Source: a virus. Taken from it: a stretch of DNA of 33,446 nt. The notes beneath the pieces are model-generated. The model did not search any database. It was given only the letters and a program-made list of their open reading frames with translations, and was not told the DNA's origin. Positions 6,947 through 14,597 of this stretch are shown here, piece after piece. The translations under genes and the position numbers were made by a program. The first letter of the stretch is position 1. The number at the start of each line of letters is the position of its first letter. The stretch spans positions 1 to 33,446 of the IMG/VR virus record IMGVR_UViG_3300027859_000051, one strand, 5' to 3'.

Positions 6947-7271
6947 TCACGCAGATTATCAACTCGTAGAATCTAATAACGTAGAATTTTATGGGGTCAA
7001 ACTTCTTACAGGTAAGTGGAAAAATGTTACATACATATATGGTAAGGTTCAAATAAAAGAGTCTAAAGAACTAGACATAGCAACACTTTCATTTACTTAC
7101 AACATTCAGGAATCAGCTGAATACGAAGAAGACGATCTCATAAATGATATTAACTTCCGTAATTATATAGGTGGAATCCTCCAACATATTATAGAGGATT
7201 CTTTAGATAATGGAGCACAGGTTGGAACAATCAAATCAAATACAGACACACATACTGAATCATCTAATTAA
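6936..7271 (+). CDS. Conserved hypothetical protein between uvsX and gp41
   Basis: This 111-residue acidic protein has alternating strands (VEFYGVKLLTGKWKNVTYIYG, then LDIATLSFTYNI) and a helical C-terminus (FRNYIGGILQHIIEDSL), suggesting a small alpha/beta fold. It overlaps uvsX by 11 bases and the helicase gene by 62 bases in another frame. A small gene at this place between the recombinase and the helicase occurs in other marine T4-like phages, so a replication or recombination accessory role is plausible. I do not recognise a named family. Confidence 0.8.
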   Translation: MEVSHADYQLVESNNVEFYGVKLLTGKWKNVTYIYGKVQIKESKELDIATLSFTYNIQESAEYEEDDLINDINFRNYIGGILQHIIEDSLDNGAQVGTIKSNTDTHTESSN

Positions 7272-8613
7272 TAACGAAGATTACTGTAGAAGAGTAATAC
7301 CGTTTTTAAAGAAAGATTATTTTGAAGGCACACATAAAGTTGTGTTTGATCTTATTGTGGACTTTGTAGTTACACATAATAAGATACCTTCAGGTAAAGT
7401 TTTAGAAATGGAATTATCTAAGGTCGGTGCACCAGAAGATGTGCTAACCCAAGCCAATAATCTTATACAAGAAGTTAAAACTAAGTCTGATATAGATACA
7501 GACTATCTTATAAAAGAGTCTGAAAGCTGGTGTAAAGAGAGGGCAGTTTACAATGCAATTATGGAATCAATTCAAATTATTGATGGAAAAGATAAAGAGC
7601 GAGGAGATGGAGCTATTCCGGACATACTCAGTAATGCTCTTGGGGTTAGTTTTGATCCTAATATTGGACACGATTATATAGACAATTCTGATAAGAGATT
7701 TGATTTCTATAATACAGAAGAGTCAAGAATACCATTTGATTTAGATTACTTTAACAAAATAACGAAAGGCGGTTTACCGAACAAAACCTTGAATATAGCC
7801 ATGGCAGGTACCGGTGTAGGTAAATCGCTTTTCATGTGCCATTGCGCAGCTTCTAATCTTTCTTTAGGAAACAACGTCCTATACATTACCATGGAAATGG
7901 CGGAAGAAAGAATCGCAGAAAGAATAGATGCTAACCTTATGGACTTGCCTATACAACAATTAGAAACATTACCTAAAAACGTATTTGATTCTAAGATACA
8001 AAACATTGCGCAAGGTTCGATTGGGAAACTTATAGTAAAAGAATACCCAACAGGCGCAGCGCATACAGGACATTTCAGGGCATTACTAAATGAACTGAAA
8101 CTTAAAAAGAACTTTAAACCCGATATAATTTATATCGATTATTTAAACATTTGTGCTTCTAGTCGCGTCCGTGGGCTCGGCGGAAGTATAAATACTTACT
8201 CGTATGTTAAATCAATAGCTGAAGAGTTACGTGGTTTGGCAGTCGAGTTTAATCTTCCAATCGTGAGTGCAACGCAAACGACTAGATCTGGTTATTCTAA
8301 CACTGATGTAGGATTGGAAGATACTTCGGAATCGTTTGGCTTACCTGCGACCGCCGACCTTATGTTCGCTCTGATTAGTACAGAAGAACTTGAGGAACTT
8401 GGTCAAATGTTAGTTAAGCAATTGAAGAATCGTTACAACGATCCAACCAAATATAAGCGTTTTGTAATTGGAGTGGATCGTAGTAGGATGAAACTTTATG
8501 ATGTAGAAGAGTCAGCCCAAACAGACATAATGTCTGACTTGGTACCTGACAAAGCAATAAATAAATTTGGTGAGGGTGAATCCGAAGACCCTTACGCTGA
8601 ATTTAAAATATAG
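7210..8613 (+). CDS. 41: DnaB-family replicative helicase (T4 gp41-like)
   Basis: This 467-residue protein has an N-terminal DnaB-type helical domain (NNEDYCRRVIPFLKKDYF...), a linker, and a RecA-like ATPase core with Walker A GTGVGKS at about residues 200-206. LYITMEMAEERIAERIDANL follows, then Walker B IIYIDYLNICA and ATQTTRSGY. It unwinds DNA ahead of the fork and would pair with a gp61-type primase located elsewhere. The ATG at 7210 overlaps the previous gene by 62 bases. A TTG at 7222 downstream of GGAG is an alternative start that would shorten it slightly. A GC-rich codon island lies over SRVRGLGGS. Confidence 0.93.
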   Translation: MEHRLEQSNQIQTHILNHLINNEDYCRRVIPFLKKDYFEGTHKVVFDLIVDFVVTHNKIPSGKVLEMELSKVGAPEDVLTQANNLIQEVKTKSDIDTDYLIKESESWCKERAVYNAIMESIQIIDGKDKERGDGAIPDILSNALGVSFDPNIGHDYIDNSDKRFDFYNTEESRIPFDLDYFNKITKGGLPNKTLNIAMAGTGVGKSLFMCHCAASNLSLGNNVLYITMEMAEERIAERIDANLMDLPIQQLETLPKNVFDSKIQNIAQGSIGKLIVKEYPTGAAHTGHFRALLNELKLKKNFKPDIIYIDYLNICASSRVRGLGGSINTYSYVKSIAEELRGLAVEFNLPIVSATQTTRSGYSNTDVGLEDTSESFGLPATADLMFALISTEELEELGQMLVKQLKNRYNDPTKYKRFVIGVDRSRMKLYDVEESAQTDIMSDLVPDKAINKFGEGESEDPYAEFKI

Positions 8614-8623
8614 AGGAAAATAT

Positions 8624-8800
8624 ATGTTAGTAAAAGCAAAAGATTGGATAATGGCGCGTGTCACTGAAAGAACTTCTTATGACGGCCTACTGCTTCTTGC
8701 AGTTGGTGGTTCAGTTCTTTTATTTGGCGGTTTGGCCAAGCTTCTAGCTTGGGTCGCTGTAGTATGGGGTGTTTACACACTCATAAGGGCAGAGGCGTAA
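8624..8800 (+). CDS. Small two-helix membrane protein
   Basis: The 58-residue product has an amphipathic start (MLVKAKDWIMARVTERTS) followed by two hydrophobic segments, LLLLAVGGSVLLFGG and LLAWVAVVWGVYTLI, separated by AK. I chose the ATG at 8624 because GAGG lies about 8 bases upstream and the frame upstream only overlaps the helicase. Proteins of this size and layout are common in T4-like phages. Two short helices could make a holin-like pore, but location next to the helicase gives no support for that. Confidence 0.8.
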   Translation: MLVKAKDWIMARVTERTSYDGLLLLAVGGSVLLFGGLAKLLAWVAVVWGVYTLIRAEA

Positions 8801-8802
8801 TT

Positions 8803-9393
8803 ATGAATAAGCTATTTGCAACGGCAGCTTTATTTGCCGCAATATTAATCTCTCCTATGGCTTCGGCCGGTGGATCTGTTGGGGTTGACTCTGACAAATT
8901 CTGGAGAGGAGTGAATATGAGCAACGGTCTAGCAACTAACCTAAGTCTGGATTACGGACATAAAGGTTGGTTTGTAGGATTAGAAGCTTTCAATGGTGAT
9001 GAACTTAATTCTATGGTTCATGCAGGTTATTCAGTAGATTTAACTGATAGCATGTCAGTCCGAGGAGGTATCGTATCTTATGATATGGAAATGCTCGGTG
9101 ATAGATTTGAGGAAGCTGTTATCGGCGGTTCATATAAAGGTCTAGATGTAGACTATTTTATAAACGTTGATGAAACAGATTCAACTTATTTAGAGGTTGG
9201 ATATACTTTACCATTAATATCCATTGTTGACCTTGAACTAAATTACGGAAGGTTTGACGACGGTGAAGACGTATTAGGATTTACCGTATCTAAAGATGTA
9301 GGACAGATGGTCTTATCACTTATGGTTCTAGAAGAATCTAGACATGGTGAGTTTATGGACCACGCTTCTGTTGGATTACATTATCGATTTTAA
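8803..9393 (+). CDS. Exported outer-membrane beta-barrel-like protein
   Basis: The 196-residue product begins with a clear signal peptide (MNKLFATAALFAAILISP then MASA, cleavage before GGSVG). The mature part is a chain of alternating strands rich in Tyr, Gly and Asp (SVGVDSDKFWRGVNMSNG, SLDYGHKGWFVGLEAFN) and ends HYRF, with the C-terminal Phe recognised by the outer-membrane insertion machinery. The RGVNMSNG start resembles the Gcw_chp family (TIGR02001). It likely sits in the host outer membrane, where a phage-made barrel could alter the surface, for example blocking superinfection or serving nutrient entry. I preferred ATG 8803 for the signal peptide; upstream codons give none. Confidence 0.85.
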   Translation: MNKLFATAALFAAILISPMASAGGSVGVDSDKFWRGVNMSNGLATNLSLDYGHKGWFVGLEAFNGDELNSMVHAGYSVDLTDSMSVRGGIVSYDMEMLGDRFEEAVIGGSYKGLDVDYFINVDETDSTYLEVGYTLPLISIVDLELNYGRFDDGEDVLGFTVSKDVGQMVLSLMVLEESRHGEFMDHASVGLHYRF

Positions 9394-9404
9394 GTGAATT
9401 AATT

Positions 9405-9424
9405 GTCACGAAAAAGTCACGAAA
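9405..9424 (+). promoter_or_regulatory. Direct repeat GTCACGAAA, candidate operator
   Basis: GTCACGAAA occurs at 9405-9413 and again at 9416-9424, an 11-bp period (one DNA turn). It ends six bases before the -35 box of promoter P4. Two half-sites on one face of the helix at this position suit an activator or an UP-like contact. No protein is known. Confidence 0.45.
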
Positions 9425-9426
9425 GG

Positions 9427-9451
9427 GGGGTTTACAAACCCCTCTTTTTTT
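9427..9451 (+). terminator. Rho-independent terminator overlapping promoter P4
   Basis: GGGGTTT (9427-9433) and AAACCCC (9436-9442) form a perfect 7-bp stem, followed by TCT and a run of seven T. It ends the operon that finishes with the outer-membrane protein. The TTTACA in the loop and stem is also the -35 box of promoter P4. Confidence 0.85.
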
Positions 9452-9459
9452 GGTATAAT
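9431..9459 (+). promoter_or_regulatory. T4 early-like promoter P4
   Basis: TTTACA (9431-9436) and TATAAT (9454-9459) are 17 bp apart with TGG before the -10. The spacer contains the terminator's T-run. The predicted start near 9466 leaves a 26-base leader with AAGGAG before the ATG at 9492. Confidence 0.88.
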
Positions 9460-9491
9460 ACTCTTATAAAATAAAAAAGTAAGGAGATTTT

Positions 9492-9836
9492 ATGACAAAA
9501 GAACAAGCAACACAAAAAGCTACTTTATTAGTAGATGCTTTAGATAAACTATGTAAAGATATAGTTAACGCCCATGATATGAGACACCCAGGATTAGCTG
9601 GTGATATGTCATGTGATTGGAAAAAAGGTCAAAAGTTTATCAAGGTTATTAGAACTACAGATTCTGGTGATTCTGTATGGGGATTTATTAACCTTAAACA
9701 TGAAGACTTTGAATTAGGTGATGTTCTTATGGCAAAAAGCTGGAAGGCTCCTGCTCTAAACCACCCAAGAGGAAATATCCTAGAAGGTTATACAATTACT
9801 GGAATGAGACAATACGGACCGGATTATATTAGATAA
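9492..9836 (+). CDS. Conserved hypothetical phage protein
   Basis: The 114-residue product has a helical N-terminal third (about residues 1-30), then a beta-rich part: KFIKVIRTTDSGDSVWGFI, DFELGDVLMAKSWKAPALN and RGNILEGYTITGMRQYGPDYI. The GDVLMAKSWKAPALNHPRGN segment is a recurring motif in marine T4-like phage proteins. A strong AAGGAG site lies 7 bases before the ATG, directly after promoter P4, so it is probably made early and abundantly. Function unknown. Confidence 0.85.
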   Translation: MTKEQATQKATLLVDALDKLCKDIVNAHDMRHPGLAGDMSCDWKKGQKFIKVIRTTDSGDSVWGFINLKHEDFELGDVLMAKSWKAPALNHPRGNILEGYTITGMRQYGPDYIR

Positions 9837-10129
9837 TGACAAAGTTTGATAAAAAAGAATTAGAGAATTCAAAAAGAATCTTTAAATCTGCAACGCCAAA
9901 GTACACTGCAGATTGGGTAGTTAAATGGATAGCTTCAGTATTTGTTTTAATGGCTATCTCAATTCGTGGAATCCCAGAATTGGCATTCTACGATTTATGC
10001 TTATCCTTAATCGGAATTAGTTTATGGTTATGGGTTAGTATAGTATGGAAAGACCGAGCACTTATAATGCTAAATGGTGCTGGTCTATTATTCTTAATTA
10101 AAAATTTAGCAGAGCAATTAATAAGATGA
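9836..10129 (+). CDS. Small multi-span membrane protein
   Basis: This 97-residue protein has a charged N-terminus (about 30 residues) and then three hydrophobic stretches: VVKWIASVFVLMAISI, LCLSLIGISLWLWVSIVW and LIMLNGAGLLFLI. It starts on the last base of the gene before it (TAATG). Likely an inner-membrane protein; no catalytic residues are visible. Small membrane proteins of this layout accompany replication genes in other marine T4-like phages. Confidence 0.8.
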   Translation: MTKFDKKELENSKRIFKSATPKYTADWVVKWIASVFVLMAISIRGIPELAFYDLCLSLIGISLWLWVSIVWKDRALIMLNGAGLLFLIKNLAEQLIR

Positions 10130-10560
10130 AAGACGCAATTATAGTAGACATAGATGGAACTATCGCTTCGCATTACGATGCAGATGGTAACCAAATAAGA
10201 GAACACCACGATTATAGCCAAGTTCATAACGATTTACCAATACCAGAAGTTATTGAATTGGTACAATTATATGAAGACCAAGGTTATACAATCTTAGTGG
10301 TAACTGGAAGAATGGGTAATGATGTATGCAGAGAACTTACTGCAGAGTGGTTAAGAACACATCACATAAACTATGACCAATTACTAATGAGAGCAGATAG
10401 AGATTTTAGAGAAGACAGCGTTGTTAAATTTGAAATCTATCGTGACCATATTTTAGATAATTATAACATTAAGTTTGTTCTTGATGATAGACAACGTGTA
10501 GTTGATATGTGGAGAGGACAAGGCTTAAGAGTTTTACAGGTTGATAAAGGAGACTTTTAA
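10126..10560 (+). CDS. HAD-family polynucleotide 3'-phosphatase (T4 Pnk C-terminal-domain-like)
   Basis: This 144-residue protein has the HAD motif DIDGT at residues 8-12 (Asp8 nucleophile, Asp10 acid/base), VVTGRMG as motif II, and FVLDDRQRVVDMW with the magnesium-binding aspartates. The spacing and the DRQ...MW..QGL..LQV end match the 3'-phosphatase half of T4 polynucleotide kinase. It would remove 3' phosphates from nicked DNA or cleaved RNA before ligation. The 5'-kinase half is absent, as in many phages. It overlaps the membrane gene before it by 4 bases (ATGA). Confidence 0.88.
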   Translation: MKDAIIVDIDGTIASHYDADGNQIREHHDYSQVHNDLPIPEVIELVQLYEDQGYTILVVTGRMGNDVCRELTAEWLRTHHINYDQLLMRADRDFREDSVVKFEIYRDHILDNYNIKFVLDDRQRVVDMWRGQGLRVLQVDKGDF

Positions 10561-10561
10561 T

Positions 10562-10741
10562 ATGAAAGAGTACAATGTGACGGAAGGTCCGTTTCAAACA
10601 GAGTATGAATGTATACACAGAATGCGCGAAATATCTGACTTCTTACTTAAGTGGCATTCTAAGAAAGAAGTCTCCTTTTCTACTAAATTGAAAGAAACAT
10701 CTAATTGGTTTTTAGATTATACAATTTATGATAGAGCTTAA
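10562..10741 (+). CDS. Small hypothetical protein (59 aa)
   Basis: The start at 10562 is preferred because AAAGGAG lies about 9 bases upstream; a start seven codons earlier lacks a ribosome site. The product (MKEYNVTEGPFQTEYECIH...) is soluble-looking, with Trp and Phe scattered through a likely helical body ending in WFLDYTIYDRA. It follows the phosphatase gene by one base and overlaps the next by 14 bases. No family recognised. Confidence 0.7.
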   Translation: MKEYNVTEGPFQTEYECIHRMREISDFLLKWHSKKEVSFSTKLKETSNWFLDYTIYDRA

Positions 10742-10931
10742 CATATATCAAGTTTTTATATTACTCATATTCTCAGTTCTAATAGGAAGAGAGATATGGA
10801 TTAAAGGTCTAAGAGTTGGCGCAGAACGCGCGGTGGAACAACTACATAGAATAAAAGTTATTGCATTTGATAACAAAGGTAATATAAAACCTAATCCTTT
10901 TTTTGACGGTTACGAAGAAACAGAAAAATAA
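10728..10931 (+). CDS. Small single-span membrane protein (67 aa)
   Basis: The N-terminus (MIELNIYQVFILLIFSVLIG) is one hydrophobic helix. It is followed by a charged cytoplasmic-type tail with AERAVEQLHRIKVIAFD and a proline-containing end. It overlaps the previous gene by 14 bases and is the last gene before the block of late-type proteins. No function can be given. Confidence 0.7.
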   Translation: MIELNIYQVFILLIFSVLIGREIWIKGLRVGAERAVEQLHRIKVIAFDNKGNIKPNPFFDGYEETEK

Positions 10932-10933
10932 AT

Positions 10934-10950
10934 TGCATAAATAGACATGT
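10934..10950 (+). promoter_or_regulatory. Candidate T4-type late promoter
   Basis: TTGCATAAATA ends at 10943 and contains CATAAATA (10936-10943), one base from the T4 late consensus TATAAATA. It lies in a short gene-free gap exactly before the run of late-type, capsid-targeted proteins. The predicted start near 10950 is upstream of every possible ATG of the next gene. Confidence 0.5.
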
Positions 10951-10977
10951 AATTTTATTTAAATGGGAAACATGTTT

Positions 10978-12381
10978 ATGCGTTTTAAAACTTTCACTAT
11001 ACAAGAAGCAGTCAAGCTAACCCCACAACAATTGGAAAAAAATAATTCCAAAACGGGTGAAGCCAGAATCGATATTCTTATGCGTCTTATTCAAGACAAA
11101 GTTCCTTTGGAACTTGCAAAAGGTGGAACGTTTAAAGTTGGTGATGAATACATTGATGACGCCATAGCACATTGTCAAAATTTTAAAAAAAATTCAGACC
11201 ATTACGGCAAATCTGGATTTCCTCTTACAGATAAAACTGGAAAGGAAATTAAATCAAACGATCTTGCTAAATCTAAAGTAATGGGTGGTGGAACCGGTGG
11301 CGCTGGTTCTGGTTCAAAAGATACCGCAAGGAACGAATCTCATAACGCATGTATGATGCGTGCAATGGTCGATGATGGTTGGAGTAATGATTTAGATCAT
11401 TTTGACGAAGCACGTATAGCAAAAGCGTATAAAGATAATGGTTCCAAACACATTGACATTAATACAGATCAAATATTAGAAGCACCAGATAACTGGGTTA
11501 TGTCTTCGTATGTTATATCTAAATGGTTAGCAAAAGAAGGATATATCCATAAAGGTCAAGTCTTCGACCGCGCGGGTCCGTACATGACTTTAATATATCA
11601 ATTAAAGAATATGGCTTATAAGAATAATGGATTTAAACCATTAAAAGATGATAAGTGGAACCCAGGTGATGTTTGGGCCGTAGAAAAAGGTATGGATGTA
11701 AAAAAAGAACTAGATGTTAGTTCTGTTGGCGCACTAAACGCTTCCATTATGAAATTGTTTAATGAAAGAAGATTAGTTGCTATCTCATTAAAGGGTCCAG
11801 AGAAAAGCGATCCTCCACCAAATAAAGAATATAATAACAAAGTACCACCAGAAACCCCAAGACATAAATTAAAAGCAATTGAACTAGAATCCAAAGGTGG
11901 AAACTTTTGGTCATCAAAAGGTATGACAATTGTTTATGATACTGGGGCTATGACATTTAAGGATAACTCTCCAGGTGATTCAAACAAAGCTGAAATAAAA
12001 GGTAAGAAAGCCAGAGGTGGTGGATTATCTTGGGGTATTATGCTAGACTTTATAAAAAGAACTGTTGGTAAAGCTCCTCCCGCACACGCGAAGGGTATTA
12101 AACCTAAAGCCAAGCAAATAGCAAAAGGTAATAGAAGAGCTACTAAATTAATGTTTGATTTATATAGTGAATTCTATAGGGGTACAAAATTTAAAGACTT
12201 TGAAGAAGAACTAAAGAAGAAAGATTGGACATGGATCTCTGCTAAACTTGGTGCTTTATATGTTGCATATTTCTTACAAAAGAATATAGGGCAAAAGGCA
12301 GATAACATTATGACAAACTTTGTTAACTATGCAGGTTCAAATATGACCGATTCTTCAACTTACATAAAGGTAGGAAAATGA
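10978..12381 (+). CDS. Late-type protein with capsid-targeting-like N-terminus and possible PD-(D/E)XK-like core
   Basis: ATGs at 10963, 10972 and 10978 are in frame. I prefer 10978 because it gives MRFKTFTIQEA, matching the capsid-targeting-like start of the genes that follow, and GGGAAA lies 7 bases upstream. The 467-residue product has a glycine-rich linker (MGGGTGGAGSGSKD) near residue 100. GDVWAV at 230-235 is followed about 35 residues later by LVAISLKG (Lys272). A D...SxK pair after an alpha-helical LNASIMKLFNERR is compatible with a degenerate PD-(D/E)XK nuclease. The C-terminus is basic. The first gene after a late-type promoter; the nuclease idea is tentative. Confidence 0.8.
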   Translation: MRFKTFTIQEAVKLTPQQLEKNNSKTGEARIDILMRLIQDKVPLELAKGGTFKVGDEYIDDAIAHCQNFKKNSDHYGKSGFPLTDKTGKEIKSNDLAKSKVMGGGTGGAGSGSKDTARNESHNACMMRAMVDDGWSNDLDHFDEARIAKAYKDNGSKHIDINTDQILEAPDNWVMSSYVISKWLAKEGYIHKGQVFDRAGPYMTLIYQLKNMAYKNNGFKPLKDDKWNPGDVWAVEKGMDVKKELDVSSVGALNASIMKLFNERRLVAISLKGPEKSDPPPNKEYNNKVPPETPRHKLKAIELESKGGNFWSSKGMTIVYDTGAMTFKDNSPGDSNKAEIKGKKARGGGLSWGIMLDFIKRTVGKAPPAHAKGIKPKAKQIAKGNRRATKLMFDLYSEFYRGTKFKDFEEELKKKDWTWISAKLGALYVAYFLQKNIGQKADNIMTNFVNYAGSNMTDSSTYIKVGK

Positions 12382-12755
12382 AATCATTTAAAGATAGACA
12401 TTTTGGATTACATGAGGGTAAAATGGTTCCTTTGGAACAACCTATGGTCGAGGCAGAATACCAAGGCGATAATGTTGAACTAAATAAACCAAGAAGAAGT
12501 TCAGGTCCAAAAAAATTCGTAGTATACGTAAAAGACCCTTCATCAGGAAACGTTAAGAAAGTTAATTTTGGAAACGCAAAAGATGTAGAAGGTGGAGACG
12601 TAAAAATTAATGACAAAGAAAGAGCTAAAGCTTTTTCGGATAGACATGATTGTCCGAATAAGAAAGATAAATTAGCTCCTGGATATTGGGCATGTAATTT
12701 GCCTAGATATGCTAAACAGTTAGGATTAAAAGGTGGCGGAAATTATTTCTGGTAA
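12378..12755 (+). CDS. Late-type protein with MKSFK start and Cys-containing C-terminus
   Basis: This 125-residue protein begins MKSFKDRHFGLHEGKM: a capsid-targeting-like start followed by an L-H-E|G site at about residues 11-14. The rest contains GPKKFVVYVKDPSSGNVKKV and RAKAFSDRHDC plus APGYWACNL, a two-cysteine motif with flanking aromatics. Proteins with this YVKD...KVNFG / RH.C...YWAC pattern are frequent in phages and seem to form a small stand-alone domain. It overlaps both neighbours (4 and 23 bases). Function unknown. Confidence 0.85.
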   Translation: MKSFKDRHFGLHEGKMVPLEQPMVEAEYQGDNVELNKPRRSSGPKKFVVYVKDPSSGNVKKVNFGNAKDVEGGDVKINDKERAKAFSDRHDCPNKKDKLAPGYWACNLPRYAKQLGLKGGGNYFW

Positions 12756-13005
12756 ACCTTATACCGAACAAGACGGTATCAGGACATTTAATGTTCAGGC
12801 ACCTGATAGTGAATATGTTTGGCATAGAGATAATTCAGATCGTGAAGTAGAAATACTAGAAGGAGAAGGTTGGCAATTACAAATAGAAGATTGTTTACCT
12901 ATGTTATTAAACGATGTTAAAAAGGTATTTATTCCAAAAGGGGTTTACCATAGACTAATAAAAGGATATAATACTTTAAAGGTACAAATAAATGAAATCA
13001 CTTAA
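12733..13005 (+). CDS. Small cupin-like protein
   Basis: This 90-residue protein starts with GTG at 12733, overlapping the gene before it by 23 bases. It contains YVWHRDNSDREVEILEGEGW and VFIPKGVYHRLIKG, the two conserved halves of a cupin beta barrel with candidate metal ligands (His, Glu and the second His). Such mini-cupins occur in many marine T4-like phages. No capsid-targeting start is present, unlike its neighbours. It could be a sugar- or amino-acid-binding barrel or an enzyme; the substrate is unknown. Confidence 0.8.
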   Translation: MAEIISGKPYTEQDGIRTFNVQAPDSEYVWHRDNSDREVEILEGEGWQLQIEDCLPMLLNDVKKVFIPKGVYHRLIKGYNTLKVQINEIT

Positions 13006-14227
13006 ACAATACATTCCGGAATCTAAGAATACTCACATGACACATATTGAGGATTTAGTTCTGGATGGTGGAGTTAAGGGAGCCAGACAGGCAATACTTG
13101 CCCTTCGATCACTAAGGGATATGCTTGCTGGGAATTCACCCACAACGGTAGACGTCACTGTGAAGTGGGACGGTGCTCCCGCCGTATTCGCGGGAATTGA
13201 TCCAAGCGATGGTCAATTCTTCGTTGCAAAGAAAGGGATCTTTGCAAAAACTGGGGCTAAGGTGTATAAGAATCATGATGACATTGATGCAGATACATCT
13301 GGCGATTTAAATAAAAAACTTAAGCTCGCATTTAACGAACTAAAAGATCTTGGGATAACAGGAGTTATACAAGGTGACTTTATGTTTGAAAAGAAAGATC
13401 TTAAGATAGAAAAAATAAATGGTATTAAACATTTAGTCTTTCACCCAAATACAATCGCTTATGCCGTACCGGTAAACACACCTTTAGCAAAAGAAATAGC
13501 TAAAGCAAAAGTAGGAATAGTATGGCATACATCTTACTCAGGCGCAAACTTTCAATCCATGAAGGCAGAGTTTGGTGGTAATATAACTAAAAAATTAAAA
13601 CAATCTAAATCTGTTTGGATGCAGGACGCAACATTACCTGGTACACAAGAAGCAGTATTAGATTCCAAAACAACAAAAGAAGTTACATTGGCATTATCAA
13701 ATGCTGGTAAAATGTTTCAAAAGATTAAGTCAGGTGTATTAAAAGAGATAGAAAGTAATAAAGAATTAAATATGGTTCTGAATATATTTAACAATACAAA
13801 GGTTAGAGAAGGAACTAGAATAACAGATACATCTAAACATGTTGACGAATTAATCGATTGGGTTAATAATCGTTACACAAAACAAGCAGATAAAATGAAA
13901 TCAGACAAAGGTAAAGCTGGCGTTGAAGCTAAAAAATCTGCAGTATTATCATTTTTCAGTAAAGAAAATAAGAAAAATCTGAAAAATGTCTTTGATTTAC
14001 AGAATTTTATTGTTGATAGTAAATTAATTATTATAAATAAACTAAACAGTCTCAGTAATATTGGGACGTTTGTAAAAACAAAATCCGGATTTAAGGTAAC
14101 CAACGCGGAAGGTTTTGTTGCCATAGATCGTACGGAAGGTGGAGCTGTTAAGCTTGTTGATAGATTAGAATTTTCTTTTAACAACTTTAGCAAAGATATA
14201 ATTAAAGGCTGGGATAATCCAGGCTAA
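12992..14227 (+). CDS. Ligase-like nucleotidyltransferase with KxDG motif (DUF6267-like), capsid-targeting start
   Basis: This 411-residue protein begins MKSLKQYIPES (I-P-E|S site). It then has TVKWDGAPAVFAG with Lys58 in a KxDG motif, the adenylated-lysine site of DNA/RNA ligases and capping enzymes. A QGDFMFE block (127-133) resembles motif III, and KVGIVWHTSYSG (about 165-176) resembles motif IV. A lysine-rich helical C-terminal part follows from about residue 230. If the motifs are functional, it transfers AMP to a nucleic acid end. It may be related to cyanophage DUF6267 proteins. A GC-rich codon island covers the KWDG region. The ligase homology is from motifs only. Confidence 0.83.
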   Translation: MKSLKQYIPESKNTHMTHIEDLVLDGGVKGARQAILALRSLRDMLAGNSPTTVDVTVKWDGAPAVFAGIDPSDGQFFVAKKGIFAKTGAKVYKNHDDIDADTSGDLNKKLKLAFNELKDLGITGVIQGDFMFEKKDLKIEKINGIKHLVFHPNTIAYAVPVNTPLAKEIAKAKVGIVWHTSYSGANFQSMKAEFGGNITKKLKQSKSVWMQDATLPGTQEAVLDSKTTKEVTLALSNAGKMFQKIKSGVLKEIESNKELNMVLNIFNNTKVREGTRITDTSKHVDELIDWVNNRYTKQADKMKSDKGKAGVEAKKSAVLSFFSKENKKNLKNVFDLQNFIVDSKLIIINKLNSLSNIGTFVKTKSGFKVTNAEGFVAIDRTEGGAVKLVDRLEFSFNNFSKDIIKGWDNPG

Positions 14228-14245
14228 ATGGGAATAACCGAGGAT

Positions 14246-14596
14246 ATGAAATCATTTAAAGAGTTTCATCAAACAGACGAGGCCTTGTCAATGGCAACTC
14301 GTATGAAGATGAAGGCAGCATTTAGAAAGAATAAAGCCAAGATCGCAATTGGTAGAAAGAAAGCTGCAAAAAAACTCGCATCCCCAGAAAAGCTCAAGTC
14401 AAGAGCAGTTAAGCAAGCCCGTAATTTAATTATAAAGAAGATGTTAAAAGGAAGAGATAAGTCTGAACTTTCTTTTGCCGCAAGAGGTGATTTAGAAAAG
14501 AAAGTATCAAAGAAGAAAGGTAAGATAATGAAACTTGCTAAGAAACTTCTCCCTGCCGTAAAAAAAGCTGATAAAGCAAAATTGAGAAAAGATTGA
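14246..14596 (+). CDS. Lysine-rich late-type protein with capsid-targeting-like start
   Basis: The preferred ATG at 14246 gives MKSFKEFHQTDEALS; an in-frame ATG at 14228 adds six residues and cannot be excluded. The 116-residue product is extremely basic: MATRMKMKAAFRKNKAKIA, then GRKKAAKK, and KKLLPAVKKADKAK at the end. Composition is like a DNA-condensing internal protein such as T4 IPI-IPIII. Its first 17 bases are identical to those of the gene at 12378. Homologous lysine-rich proteins occur in cyanophages. Likely packaged with DNA, by inference. Confidence 0.85.
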   Translation: MKSFKEFHQTDEALSMATRMKMKAAFRKNKAKIAIGRKKAAKKLASPEKLKSRAVKQARNLIIKKMLKGRDKSELSFAARGDLEKKVSKKKGKIMKLAKKLLPAVKKADKAKLRKD

Positions 14597-14597
14597 T

